From Vampirovibrionales bacterium (lineage in GTDB: Bacteria > Cyanobacteriota > Vampirovibrionia > Vampirovibrionales > Vampirovibrionaceae): 64,000 nucleotides of DNA. The translations under genes were made by a program, and so were the position numbers. Shown piece by piece: positions 1 through 8,930 of this stretch. The notes beneath the pieces were generated by a model. The model had not been told where the DNA came from, did no database searches, and saw only the letters and a list, made by a program, of their open reading frames with translations. Positions within the stretch are counted from its first letter, which is position 1; each line of letters begins with the position of its first letter. The stretch is taken from NCBI GenBank assembly GCA_029262635.1, contig JAJCZA010000005.1:248001-312000 (forward strand), in the 5' to 3' direction.

Positions 1-45
1 ACTATTGATACATTATCTCCAATAATTAAAAAGGTTTTAACTACC

Positions 46-591
46 ATGTCACGAATCGGAAAAGCTCCCATTGAAGTCCCGGATAAAGTGGACGTCTCTA
101 TACAAGAGGCTGTCTCAGGTTACACCGTGACTGTTAAAGGCCCTCTGGGCGAGTTAACACGAACATTTCGGCCCGAAGTGGTTATCTCTCAGGAAGGTAA
201 TCTCATTACCGTTGCCCGTAAAAAAGAAGATCGGGTTTCTCGTTCGCTTCACGGGTTAAGTCGCACCTTGCTAAACAACATGGTGGTCGGTGTTAGCAAC
301 GGCTTTGAAAAGAACCTAGAAATTAATGGTGTAGGCTACCGTGCCGCCGTCCAAGGCAAGGTGTTAAATTTGGCACTTGGCTTTAGTCACCCCGTTGACA
401 TTCCTATTCCTGAAGGGATTGAAGTCAAAGTAGATAACAACACGAAGCTTTCCATTAAAGGTTACGATAAGCAGTTAGTGGGCGATTTGTCCGCATTAAT
501 TCGAAGTAAACGCCCACCGGAGCCTTACAAAGGCAAGGGTGTTAAATATGCTGGCGAACAAATTCGCCGTAAAGCCGGTAAAGCCGGTTAA
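46..591 (+). CDS. rplF: 50S ribosomal protein L6
   Basis: L6 binds 23S rRNA near the sarcin-ricin loop and the factor-binding region of the large subunit. The 181-residue product has the usual L6 length with two repeated alpha/beta domains, begins [12 protein letters not shown] and carries the C-terminal family signature [11 protein letters not shown] near residue 160. An AAGG lies 11 bases before the ATG. It is followed 32 bases later by rplR in the standard spc-operon order, so the upstream genes (rpsH and others) are expected just outside the window. No oddities. Confidence 0.97.
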   Translation: MSRIGKAPIEVPDKVDVSIQEAVSGYTVTVKGPLGELTRTFRPEVVISQEGNLITVARKKEDRVSRSLHGLSRTLLNNMVVGVSNGFEKNLEINGVGYRAAVQGKVLNLALGFSHPVDIPIPEGIEVKVDNNTKLSIKGYDKQLVGDLSALIRSKRPPEPYKGKGVKYAGEQIRRKAGKAG

Positions 592-623
592 TCTGCACAT
601 CAAACAATAGGAAACCTCTTCTC

Positions 624-992
624 ATGGCTAGTAAACTCAATCGACGTGACCGTGTTCGAAAGCGTCATTACCGTCTCCGCCGAACCCTTTCAGGAACAAC
701 TGAACAACCTCGTTTGGCTATTTTTCGCAGTAGTAAGCATATTTACGCTCAGCTGATTGACGACCATTCGGGCAAAACACTGGCTTCGGCTAGCACCGTG
801 GATAAGGAACTACGAAGTAAGCTAAAATCCGGGGCCAATATTGATGCCGCGAAAGAAGTCGGGACGCTCATAGCTACCCGAGCTCAAAGTGCCGGTGTTC
901 AAAACATTGTCTTTGATCGAGGTGGAAACCCCTACCATGGTCGAGTTGCCGCTCTTGCTGACGCCGCCCGTGAAGGTGGGCTTCAGTTCTAG
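624..992 (+). CDS. rplR: 50S ribosomal protein L18
   Basis: L18 binds 5S rRNA and anchors it in the central protuberance of the large subunit. The 122-residue product has the basic N-terminus ([16 protein letters not shown]), the RPRLAIFRS-like strand (here [16 protein letters not shown]) and the C-terminal [20 protein letters not shown] block typical of L18. It follows rplF directly. Unusually it is the last gene of the run: a strong terminator starts 40 bases after the stop, whereas rpsE (S5) would normally be next. Confidence 0.97.
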   Translation: MASKLNRRDRVRKRHYRLRRTLSGTTEQPRLAIFRSSKHIYAQLIDDHSGKTLASASTVDKELRSKLKSGANIDAAKEVGTLIATRAQSAGVQNIVFDRGGNPYHGRVAALADAAREGGLQF

Positions 993-1031
993 TCGGCAAA
1001 GCTGACATTTAGGATTTATTCCAGATTTTTT

Positions 1032-1064
1032 AAAAGCTCCGTTTTATTATCAAACGGAGCTTTT
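1032..1064 (+). terminator. Rho-independent terminator after rplR
   Basis: A perfect 13-bp inverted repeat, AAAAGCTCCGTTT and AAACGGAGCTTTT, encloses a 7-base loop and ends in a T run. It closes the ribosomal operon after rplR. It also faces the min operon and could work in both directions. Confidence 0.9.
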
Positions 1065-1110
1065 AAGTAGTTTACACCTAGTTAATCGTTCATTAAAACC
1101 GGCTCCGCCA

Positions 1111-1147
1111 GTAAAGAAAGAGGAAGCCATTAACAATCGTGGCTTCC
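1111..1147 (-). terminator. Probable terminator of the min operon
   Basis: On the minus strand an 8-bp inverted repeat, GGAAGCCA and TGGCTTCC with a 10-base loop, is followed by a T-rich stretch (TCTTTCTTTA). It lies about 40 bases after the minE stop. Confidence 0.55.
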
Positions 1148-1188
1148 AGGGATAGTCGGTTGATGAAAATTCGTCGTCAATCGGTGGT

Positions 1189-1596
1189 TCAAGAAGTGGC
1201 TGGCGTCACTGTCTTTTTATCACCGTCTTTTTTCATAATTTGTTTCTTGCTCTTCAGATCGTTTTTTCGTAACTCATCGCCCTCGCGACGAGCCAGCTGA
1301 ATGTTTGCAACCAGTGCAATGGTGTTGGAATCACTCTCGAGATTCAATTCCAATGCGTCCCGATCAATTTCAACGTACCTCGAAATCACTTCCACCAGCT
1401 CTTCCCTCATCATTTCAAGGGTTTCTGATGACAGTTTAGTTCGATCATGCATTAAAACCAATTTCAGGCGGTTACACGCATCTTTTTTGGAACTCTGATC
1501 CAAAGAACGCCCTGACGATGACGTTCTACGACGGGTTTCCTCAGCGGGTGAGGGAACTGTCGTATCCAGATTGAACAGCTTACTTAGCCATCCCAT
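1189..1596 (-). CDS. minE: Cell division topological specificity factor MinE
   Basis: MinE stimulates the MinD ATPase and drives pole-to-pole oscillation of MinCD so that the Z ring forms at mid-cell. The protein of about 135 residues has the N-terminal membrane-targeting segment (MGWLSKLFN), the MinD-contact region containing RLKLVLMHDR, and the dimerisation core LVEVISRYVEID with the late ANIQLARR strand. The start was placed at 1596 rather than at an ATG 27 bases upstream, because AAGGAG sits 7 bases before it. A linker between the targeting helix and the core is rich in Ser and Arg, and the Lys-rich C-terminal tail (about 25 residues) is longer than in the E. coli protein (88 residues). 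Last gene of minC-minD-minE. Confidence 0.93.
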   Translation of the reverse strand: MGWLSKLFNLDTTVPSPAEETRRRTSSSGRSLDQSSKKDACNRLKLVLMHDRTKLSSETLEMMREELVEVISRYVEIDRDALELNLESDSNTIALVANIQLARREGDELRKNDLKSKKQIMKKDGDKKTVTPATS

Positions 1597-1673
1597 TAGA
1601 TTTCTCCTTTTGCTATTTCTCATGGCCCATTCTGATCCTCAAGTTACTCGATTCATTCGTACTGAATTGAGCG

Positions 1674-2495
1674 TTAGGCTGTTCGTGACTTTTTCCCGAA
1701 GAAGTCTTTTACTTTGTCCATCCAAGACGCAGGGGCATCCAAATCCAGATAAGGGACATCTTCTCCGGCAACACGACGGGCAATATTCCGATACGCCTGA
1801 CCCGCCAACGAGTCATCGACCGAGACGATGGGTTCGCCCTTATTGGTACTAATAATGATGTCCTGGTCCTCCGGCACAATCCCTAACAACTTAATGGACA
1901 AAATATCTAAAACGTCGTCAATGTCCATCATGTCATTGCTCTTCATCATGCCGGGACGAACCCGGTTAATCACCAATTTATAGTTAATCATTTCTTCCTT
2001 GGCTTCAAGAAGCCCAATAATCCGATCGGCATCTCGAACCGAGGACATTTCCGGCGTTACCACCACAATGGCTTCAGAGGCGGCGACCACCGCATTCTGG
2101 AAACCTTGCTCAATACCCGCTGGGCTATCCACAATGACAAAATCCATGTCTTGTTTCAGCTCATCGCACACTTTAAGCATCATATCCTGTTGCAAGGCCG
2201 ATTTATCCCGAGTCTGAGCGGCCGGTAGCAATGACAAGTTAGGTAGGCGCTTATCTTTAACCAGCGCCTGATGCAACTTGCATCGGCCTTCAATTACATC
2301 AATCAGATTATAAACAATTCGGTTCTCCAGACCCATCAGAATATCCAAGTTTCTCAACCCAATATCCGTATCGATCATGGCAACCTTGTATCCCATACGA
2401 GCCAAGCCGGTTGCAATGTTTGCAGAAGCTGTGGTTTTGCCCACACCGCCCTTTCCCGACGTAATAACGATGACTCGACCTTCTTTGTTTGTCAT
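1674..2495 (-). CDS. minD: Septum site-determining ATPase MinD
   Basis: MinD is a membrane-binding P-loop ATPase that recruits MinC and is released by MinE. The deviant Walker A SGKGGVGKTT lies near the N-terminus, followed by switch motif DTDIGLRNLD and the Walker B region VIVDSPAGIEQGF. The C-terminal WMDKVKDFFGKK resembles the amphipathic membrane-targeting helix of MinD. The chosen ATG at 2495 follows GAGGT by 11 bases; an alternative ATG at 2513 overlaps the minC stop as ATGA and would add six residues. The product is about 273 residues, normal for the family. Confidence 0.96.
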   Translation of the reverse strand: MTNKEGRVIVITSGKGGVGKTTASANIATGLARMGYKVAMIDTDIGLRNLDILMGLENRIVYNLIDVIEGRCKLHQALVKDKRLPNLSLLPAAQTRDKSALQQDMMLKVCDELKQDMDFVIVDSPAGIEQGFQNAVVAASEAIVVVTPEMSSVRDADRIIGLLEAKEEMINYKLVINRVRPGMMKSNDMMDIDDVLDILSIKLLGIVPEDQDIIISTNKGEPIVSVDDSLAGQAYRNIARRVAGEDVPYLDLDAPASWMDKVKDFFGKKSRTA

Positions 2496-2509
2496 GTTGC
2501 AGGGTGACC

Positions 2510-3559
2510 TCATCTTCCAATCACATCATTAAATATCTTGATTTCGCCTTCAGAAATCCGAGCCACCTCAGGCATCGGAATACTTTTATCCTCGTCCGGC
2601 TTATGGTTAAAAATCCGATCCGGGCGTCGAGCAATCACGTCACCAACACGCAATTGAACCGCCTCAATTTTCAGGGCACGAATTTCAGCATACCGGTCGC
2701 CTTTCGCTCCCGCATGCGCGACACCTCGCAACTCGCCCCAAATCATAATATTCCCGCTTGCCGCAATTTCACTCCCTCCATGAACATCACCAACAATGAC
2801 CAAATTGCCGTCATAACGAATCACTTGTCCTGAACGTAGTGTGCCTTCTAAATACAAGGTGGGGCGTTCTTGAGGGAAAGAATCCGATTCAAAGGTCTCT
2901 ATTTTCTTCACTTCGTCCTGCTCTACAAGGAAAGGCGAAACCACCTCAGAGTCGAGCATTGGCGCCGGATCATCTTCCGATTGTCGCATGGGTGTTAAAA
3001 ACTCCCGATCCAACGCATCAATAGCGTCCATACCGAGAGACATAGTATCGCCAAAAGGGAGCGATGGACCCAAAGCACCTGAGGTGCCATATGTTCCGGT
3101 TGCTTGTCCGACTGGCTGACTTTGAGCCTGACTCATCGCCACACACTGTTGTGAATTCAATTTTGTCATCACTTTAAAAGCTTTAGCCTCTGCAGGCTTT
3201 TCCCGGACAAAAAGCCCGTTATCCAGCGCCGCCTGTTGAGTCTGAGGGAGCAGTGCATAAACTGTTTCCAGATGAGCACCATGCTGACGAATCAGCTTGC
3301 TAATTTTAGAGAACACTTTCGGGGTTAACAAAAGTCCGCCACAATTAAGTTCAACGGCATAATCGCCCCCATCGGGCAAGTTCATGGTCGACACAAACGA
3401 CTCCAAAACCCGAAGAGCCTGAGCCGAATTGGCAACATTCGAAACATCAACCAACATTACTCTCTCTGTATCCTTTGTCCGAGCCATAAAGCGAATGAAA
3501 GCTCCCATTAAGTAGACTACTGTAAAACGCACCGGCTCAACAACAAATAAATGATTCAT
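2510..3559 (-). CDS. minC: Septum site-determining protein MinC
   Basis: MinC inhibits FtsZ polymerisation away from mid-cell when bound to MinD. The C-terminal beta-helical MinD-binding domain is clear (GDVHGGSEIAASGNI, WGELRGVAHAG), ending in the usual region that reads out Glu/Ile/Ala-rich strands. The N-terminal FtsZ-inhibiting domain spans roughly residues 25-120. A Gln/Ser/Pro-rich linker of about 80 residues joins them, longer than usual; cyanobacterial MinC proteins often have such linkers. The start is uncertain: no good Shine-Dalgarno precedes the ATG at 3559, and ATG at 3487 (MARTKDTERVML) is an alternative. First gene of the operon; its stop is followed 14 bases later by minD. Confidence 0.93.
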   Translation of the reverse strand: MNHLFVVEPVRFTVVYLMGAFIRFMARTKDTERVMLVDVSNVANSAQALRVLESFVSTMNLPDGGDYAVELNCGGLLLTPKVFSKISKLIRQHGAHLETVYALLPQTQQAALDNGLFVREKPAEAKAFKVMTKLNSQQCVAMSQAQSQPVGQATGTYGTSGALGPSLPFGDTMSLGMDAIDALDREFLTPMRQSEDDPAPMLDSEVVSPFLVEQDEVKKIETFESDSFPQERPTLYLEGTLRSGQVIRYDGNLVIVGDVHGGSEIAASGNIMIWGELRGVAHAGAKGDRYAEIRALKIEAVQLRVGDVIARRPDRIFNHKPDEDKSIPMPEVARISEGEIKIFNDVIGR

Positions 3560-3562
3560 TTA

Positions 3563-3596
3563 TTTACTTATTCTGAGCTTACGTAAGTAAATTATA
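3563..3596 (-). promoter_or_regulatory. Promoter -10 and leader dyad of the min operon
   Basis: On the minus strand TATAAT occupies 3596-3591. Just downstream lies an 8-bp perfect inverted repeat, TTTACTTA (3563-3570) and TAAGTAAA (3584-3591), with a 13-base spacer containing the palindrome CTTACGTAAG edge. No convincing -35 hexamer is present at the right spacing, so an activator or another sigma factor could be involved. Confidence 0.4.
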
Positions 3597-3758
3597 TCGG
3601 GTCTAAGTCAAGAAACCCTGAACTGTAACGGTTTTTAAATGTAAAATGTTGTGAACATCGCCATTCACCTTCTCCATGCCAAGCAATCCCCCGATTAAAT
3701 CAATCCAACAGAGGCACTGAGATTTATTCAAACATTTTTATACTCTTTTAGGTTGTTT

Positions 3759-5015
3759 TTACGGGTAAAGTCCACGAATATTTTTTGCGGTTGCCACTCG
3801 CCCGACACCCAACATCATAGCCGCCGTTCGCAGATCGACATTTTTACGCTGATACAGCTCATAAACTTCATCAAACGCCTGTTCCATCAGAAAATCCAGC
3901 TTTTCAACCACTTGTTCTTCACTCCAGAATAAGTGCTGAATGTCCTGAACCCACTCGAAGTAGGAGACCACAACCCCGCCAGCGTTAGCTAAAATCCCCG
4001 GTATAATTAACACACCTTTATCCAGTAAAATCTGATCGGCCTCTGTCGTTAATGGGCCGTTGGCACCTTCCGCAATGATTTTTGCCTGGATCCGATCGGC
4101 ATTTTTTTCCGTGATCACATTCGCCACGGCTGCTGGTACCAGCACATCGACCCTTTCTTCCAGCAAGGCCATACCGTCTATTTTTTCAGACCCTTCAAAC
4201 CCGACCACGCTTCCGGTTTCTTTCATAAACTCAAACAACTTATAAATATCTAGCCCGGCAGGATTTCGAATCGCGCCATGGACATCACTCACCGCAACCA
4301 CTTTCATCCCTTTTTCATAGAGGTGCTTGGCTGTGACACTACCCACATTACCAAAGCCTTGAATTGCGACAGTCGGCGCGTTTAGCTCTGGGTAACGTTT
4401 TTCCAGTGCCTTTTTCACGGTAAGGGCAACCCCTCTCCCGGTAGCCTCAATCCGCCCCAACGTTCCACCAACACTAACCGGTTTTCCGGTTACCACGCCA
4501 GGTACAGCATAGCCCACAAAGTTACTGTACGTATCCATAATCCAGGCCATGGTTTGTTCATTGGTGTACATATCCGGTGCCGGAATATCTTTTTCCGGGC
4601 CAATGATACTTAAAATCTCCGTGGTATAGCGTCGAGCGACTCGCTCCATTTCATTATCGCTCATTTCCTCAGGGTAACAGCAGACGCCGCCCTTCGCACC
4701 ACCATAAGGTAAGTTTAACAAAGCACATTTCCAGGTCATCCACATGGCCAGTGCCGTTACCTCACCCAGAGTCACGTGATGATGAAAGCGGATCCCCCCT
4801 TTGGACGGACCTAACGTCATGTCATGCTGAACACGGTAACCCGTAAGCACCTTGGTATCCCCATTATCCAAACGTATGGGCACCGAAACGATCAGGGATT
4901 TCCTGGGATAACGCAACCGAGCATGCACGCTGGAATCTAAGTTCATGGCCTTGGCCACATTATCCAATTGTCTTTGGGCCATTAAAAAAGTGGGATCCTG
5001 AAGATACTCTTTCAT
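3759..5015 (-). CDS. gdhA: Glutamate dehydrogenase (Glu/Leu/Phe/Val family)
   Basis: Catalyses reversible oxidative deamination of glutamate to 2-oxoglutarate and ammonia with NAD(P). The 418-residue chain shows the substrate-binding KGGIRFH region, the catalytic-lysine motif PYGGAKGGV, the PAPDM segment, and the Rossmann motif IQGFGNVGS of the C-terminal domain. Its length matches hexameric small GDHs of the RocG/GudB class. The start at 5015 was preferred because AGGA lies 6 bases upstream; an ATG at 5048 would add 11 residues. It stands alone on the minus strand, divergent from the S4 protein gene. With the threonine and glycine pathways in this window it suggests amino-acid catabolism, though direction and cofactor cannot be read from sequence. 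Confidence 0.93.
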   Translation of the reverse strand: MKEYLQDPTFLMAQRQLDNVAKAMNLDSSVHARLRYPRKSLIVSVPIRLDNGDTKVLTGYRVQHDMTLGPSKGGIRFHHHVTLGEVTALAMWMTWKCALLNLPYGGAKGGVCCYPEEMSDNEMERVARRYTTEILSIIGPEKDIPAPDMYTNEQTMAWIMDTYSNFVGYAVPGVVTGKPVSVGGTLGRIEATGRGVALTVKKALEKRYPELNAPTVAIQGFGNVGSVTAKHLYEKGMKVVAVSDVHGAIRNPAGLDIYKLFEFMKETGSVVGFEGSEKIDGMALLEERVDVLVPAAVANVITEKNADRIQAKIIAEGANGPLTTEADQILLDKGVLIIPGILANAGGVVVSYFEWVQDIQHLFWSEEQVVEKLDFLMEQAFDEVYELYQRKNVDLRTAAMMLGVGRVATAKNIRGLYP

Positions 5016-5049
5016 GAGAAGTCCTGACGCCTCATTCTGTCCAATCAAT

Positions 5050-5079
5050 ACGTTAATATCACGTTAAAATAAAACGTTA
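5050..5079. repeat. Three direct repeats of ACGTTA between gdhA and the S4 gene
   Basis: ACGTTA occurs at 5050-5055, 5061-5066 and 5074-5079, spaced 11 and 13 bases apart, so all three lie roughly on one face of the helix. They sit in the 108-bp divergent intergenic region, close to the start of the minus-strand gdhA gene. An operator for gdhA is an inference. Confidence 0.45.
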
Positions 5080-5123
5080 TGCTCGATTATGCTACGGTGG
5101 GGAAAAAATGGAAAGTAAAAATC

Positions 5124-5399
5124 ATGCGTTTAGACAAATTCTTAAAAATATCTCGATTGGTTAAACGTCGGCCCGTCGCAAATGAACTGTGCGATGCCGG
5201 GAATGTAAAAATAGACCAACGAACCGCCAAAGCTTCCGCCGAAGTCTCTGTCGGCCAAACCCTCACCCTCCAGTTTGGCAATCGAACAGTTGTTGTTGAA
5301 ATCCTTGACGTTCCAGAAAAAGCGGTACCCGCTCAATCCGCCTCTAAACTTTACCGGATTCTCTCAGAAACGCGCTCTCCACAGGGCCCTCCTCTATAA
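5124..5399 (+). CDS. rqcP: S4-domain RNA-binding protein, RqcP/YabO-like
   Basis: A 91-residue protein that is essentially one S4 RNA-binding domain: MRLDKFLKISRLVKRRPVA, then the turn AGNVKIDQRTAKAS and strand VSVGQTLTLQFGNRTVVVEI, ending in SASKLYRIL. Length and C-terminal pattern match the RqcP (YabO) group, which helps RqcH add alanine tails on stalled 50S-peptidyl-tRNA complexes; the Hsp15 family is the alternative. The start at 5124 is the ATG from which family similarity begins; an upstream in-frame ATG at 5079 would add 15 unrelated residues. No strong Shine-Dalgarno is present. RqcH is not in this window, so the functional link is by family only. Confidence 0.8.
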   Translation: MRLDKFLKISRLVKRRPVANELCDAGNVKIDQRTAKASAEVSVGQTLTLQFGNRTVVVEILDVPEKAVPAQSASKLYRILSETRSPQGPPL

Positions 5400-5524
5400 A
5401 TTCATTCCATAAAAGAATTTTAAAAAACGGCCGATACAGCTCTAAGCGACCCAAACAAATTTAAAAAGTCGCTTCATTTTTTTTATTTTTTTAATACCGA
5501 CAAATCAATCATAAGGAGCATACT

Positions 5525-5737
5525 ATGTCCTCTGAAGGTAAAAGTAAAATGTTAGCAGGAATCTTTGCCATTGTATTGGGCGGACTGGGCGTTCATAAGT
5601 TTTATCTGGGTAATATTATTCTCGGTATCGTTTACCTGATTTTTTGCTGGACAGGTATCCCATCGCTCATTGGTCTGGTTGAAGGCATTATTTACCTGAC
5701 TCAGTCCGATGAAGACTTCGCAGTGAAATACGGTTAA
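5525..5737 (+). CDS. TM2 domain membrane protein
   Basis: A 70-residue protein with an excellent AAGGAG 7 bases before the ATG. The pattern GGLGVHKFYLGNIILGIVY, a short Cys-Trp turn and a second hydrophobic helix (LIGLVEGIIYL) is the TM2 domain: two membrane helices joined by a tight turn. Function of bacterial TM2 proteins is unknown. It stands alone between the S4 gene and enolase. Confidence 0.85.
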   Translation: MSSEGKSKMLAGIFAIVLGGLGVHKFYLGNIILGIVYLIFCWTGIPSLIGLVEGIIYLTQSDEDFAVKYG

Positions 5738-5790
5738 ACCCAATTAATGACGTTCTCCAGTGTCATTTAAAACAGCTTTCATCCCCCTGA

Positions 5791-7191
<1,401 letters not shown>

Positions 7192-7220
7192 TTACAGTGG
7201 CTTTCAGGTTTTGTTCAACT

Positions 7221-7226
7221 TATAAT
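7221..7226 (+). promoter_or_regulatory. Probable -10 element of hpf
   Basis: TATAAT in the 85-bp gap between eno and hpf, 51 bases before the hpf ATG. No clear -35 is visible, which fits a regulated or stress-type promoter. Confidence 0.4.
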
Positions 7227-7276
7227 GAATAGAAGATCATCATTCTAATCCATAGAATAAGAGAGGACGCCTCGAA

Positions 7277-7738
7277 ATGAAAATTATTGTTAGCGGACGG
7301 AACATCGACTTAACCAAAGCCATTAAAGATCACGTAACCGACAAGTTTGACAAGCTGGATCATCACTTTGATTTTATTCAGGAAATTCATGTGTTTTTAA
7401 GTGTTGAAAAAAACCCAAAGATCAAAGAGAAACACCTGGCTGAAGCAACGGTTCACGTTAACGGGGCCATTGTTCGGGTTGAAACCAAATCTGAAAATCT
7501 CTATAGCAGTATCGATGATCTGGTTCGAAAAGTGGACCGTAGCTTGAAAAAGCATAAAACCAAATTACTTCGGCGTTCCAAACACGACCACATGAGCGAA
7601 AGTATTCGTAAACAGGGTTTTAAAGAAGCCCTTGCTGAAGAAAAAGAAGCCAACGCTGACGAACAAGACATGGAAGTTCCTGAAGAAGAGGTCTTTCTTA
7701 CTTTCCTCGAAAGTGAAACTGAAGCAACCGTTCAGTGA
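7277..7738 (+). CDS. hpf: Ribosome hibernation promoting factor (HPF/RaiA family)
   Basis: HPF proteins bind the 30S A and P sites and silence idle ribosomes. The first 100 or so residues follow the S30AE domain: MKIIVSGRNIDLTKAIKDHV, the strand HVFLSVEKNP, AEATVHVNGAIVRVE and the basic helix DRSLKKHKTKLLRR. The protein is 153 residues, longer than short HPF but lacking the C-terminal dimerisation domain of long HPF; its tail is acidic instead. GAGAGG precedes the ATG by 10 bases and TATAAT is found at 7221-7226. A strong hairpin follows the stop. Confidence 0.92.
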   Translation: MKIIVSGRNIDLTKAIKDHVTDKFDKLDHHFDFIQEIHVFLSVEKNPKIKEKHLAEATVHVNGAIVRVETKSENLYSSIDDLVRKVDRSLKKHKTKLLRRSKHDHMSESIRKQGFKEALAEEKEANADEQDMEVPEEEVFLTFLESETEATVQ

Positions 7739-7766
7739 GATCTTCCTGTTTGCAAAGTATTTTCCC

Positions 7767-7828
7767 AAAAACGCTCCTTTCTATATTAAAATGGTGAAAA
7801 CAACATTTTAATGCGAAGGAGCGTTTTT
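7767..7828 (+). terminator. Two-tier hairpin: hpf terminator that contains the next gene's Shine-Dalgarno
   Basis: A perfect 13-bp outer stem (7767-7779 with 7816-7828: AAAAACGCTCCTT and AAGGAGCGTTTTT) encloses a perfect 9-bp inner stem (ATTAAAATG 7785-7793 with CATTTTAAT 7804-7812). The 3' arm ends in five T, as in an intrinsic terminator. The same arm holds AAGGAG, the only good Shine-Dalgarno for the gene starting at 7834, so readthrough RNA would hide it. Confidence 0.8.
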
Positions 7829-7833
7829 CATTG

Positions 7834-8178
7834 ATGAACGAACAAGATAAACTCCCGGTGGCCCTCTCCTATTTTTTCATGCCCCTCTGGATTGTCCCCT
7901 TGATTATTTTTCTCATTAAAAAAGATGATTCGGACACCGTCAAATTTTTAATTCTACAATCCCTAACTGTTTCCGTTCTGCTACTTATTCTTTGGATCTC
8001 ACTCAGTATCTTTTCCGTTATTCCCATTTTAGGCGCATTAGTCGCCTTTCTGGTTGGTCCTTTGGCTTTTTTGGCCACACTGGTGTATGGCATCGTTCTT
8101 GGCGTTCAGATACTCAATAAAGGCACCGAACCTGAAATCCCAATGATTAGCACGTTTGTCCGCAACAGCTTAATGTAG
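7834..8178 (+). CDS. DUF4870-type small membrane protein
   Basis: A 114-residue protein with three or four hydrophobic helices: one at residues 10-28, two across the middle and a final one near 75-95. The layout LSYFFMPLWIVPLIIFLIKKDDSDTV followed by polar QSLT resembles the DUF4870/Tic20-like family; its role is unknown. Two starts are possible, TTG at 7831 (9 bases after AAGGAG) and ATG at 7834 (12 bases); ATG is given here. The Shine-Dalgarno lies in the 3' arm of the preceding hairpin, suggesting control of translation or a separate transcript beginning within the hairpin. Confidence 0.75.
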   Translation: MNEQDKLPVALSYFFMPLWIVPLIIFLIKKDDSDTVKFLILQSLTVSVLLLILWISLSIFSVIPILGALVAFLVGPLAFLATLVYGIVLGVQILNKGTEPEIPMISTFVRNSLM

Positions 8179-8189
8179 CCGTCCCTATT

Positions 8190-8852
8190 TTAAGCGATCG
8201 TGTTCTCCTCGTTCAGCTGAGTTTGTTCCAGCCAAACAAATTTATAGGCGTCAATTTCATCCCCATTCTCCATGTCCATGGGCAGAGCAAAAACCAATCC
8301 AATCAACAAGGTGAATAAAACGCCTGCCAGCAACATTAAATTAAACAACAGACCCACAGCCGGAAAGAGACGGGAACGCCCTCGTTGCATAAACGCACCA
8401 ACACTTAAGCCCACACCGCCAGCTCCACCAAAGAACAAAGCAACCCAACCTAGCGCCAATAAAACATACCAGAGTGGATCCGTGTCTTCGGGTAAAAACA
8501 GCACGATGATAATCGATACAACAAACAGCAATCCCAACAAAATAGAGACCACCGTTGAAGCCACTCCCAGCGAGGATACTCGTTTTGGTGTCACCATCAC
8601 GCCTGCCGCTTCTCGGTGAACCATTTTTATCTGGGTTTCCGGACCGTCCTTTAACGACAAGCCACAATAATAGCAGACCAGATTCCCAGCCGAATTGTTC
8701 TCATGGCACCAGCCACAAGGTTGACTCGACCCGCCTGTCTCATAGCTCGCTTCGCCTGGAACCGGAACACAACAAATTTCATCATCAATCAGGCGAAGCT
8801 CTTCCAGATTCATCGCCGGTTCTATCCGATTCAAATTATCCTGTCCAGACAT
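8190..8852 (-). CDS. Zinc-ribbon membrane protein of unknown function
   Basis: A 220-residue protein not matched to a named family. Residues 46-65 hold a zinc ribbon, CGWCHENN...CYYCGLSL, with the two CxxC pairs 13 residues apart. Three strongly hydrophobic segments follow (about 97-120, 127-150 and 163-190). The topology suggests a cytoplasmic zinc-ribbon head on a membrane anchor. It lies 78 bases downstream of the DUF58 gene on the same strand and may be co-transcribed with it. Confidence 0.6.
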   Translation of the reverse strand: MSGQDNLNRIEPAMNLEELRLIDDEICCVPVPGEASYETGGSSQPCGWCHENNSAGNLVCYYCGLSLKDGPETQIKMVHREAAGVMVTPKRVSSLGVASTVVSILLGLLFVVSIIIVLFLPEDTDPLWYVLLALGWVALFFGGAGGVGLSVGAFMQRGRSRLFPAVGLLFNLMLLAGVLFTLLIGLVFALPMDMENGDEIDAYKFVWLEQTQLNEENTIA

Positions 8853-8930
8853 ACGATTTTTCGTTTCCGTTCATCACCGTCATAGAGTTTATCGTATGAT
8901 TTTAGGAAAACTTTAAAAAACAGGCACCCA

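Noticed and set aside
5746-5767. AATGAC/GTCATT hairpin after the TM2 gene as a terminator
   Set aside because: Only six pairs and no T run directly after it.
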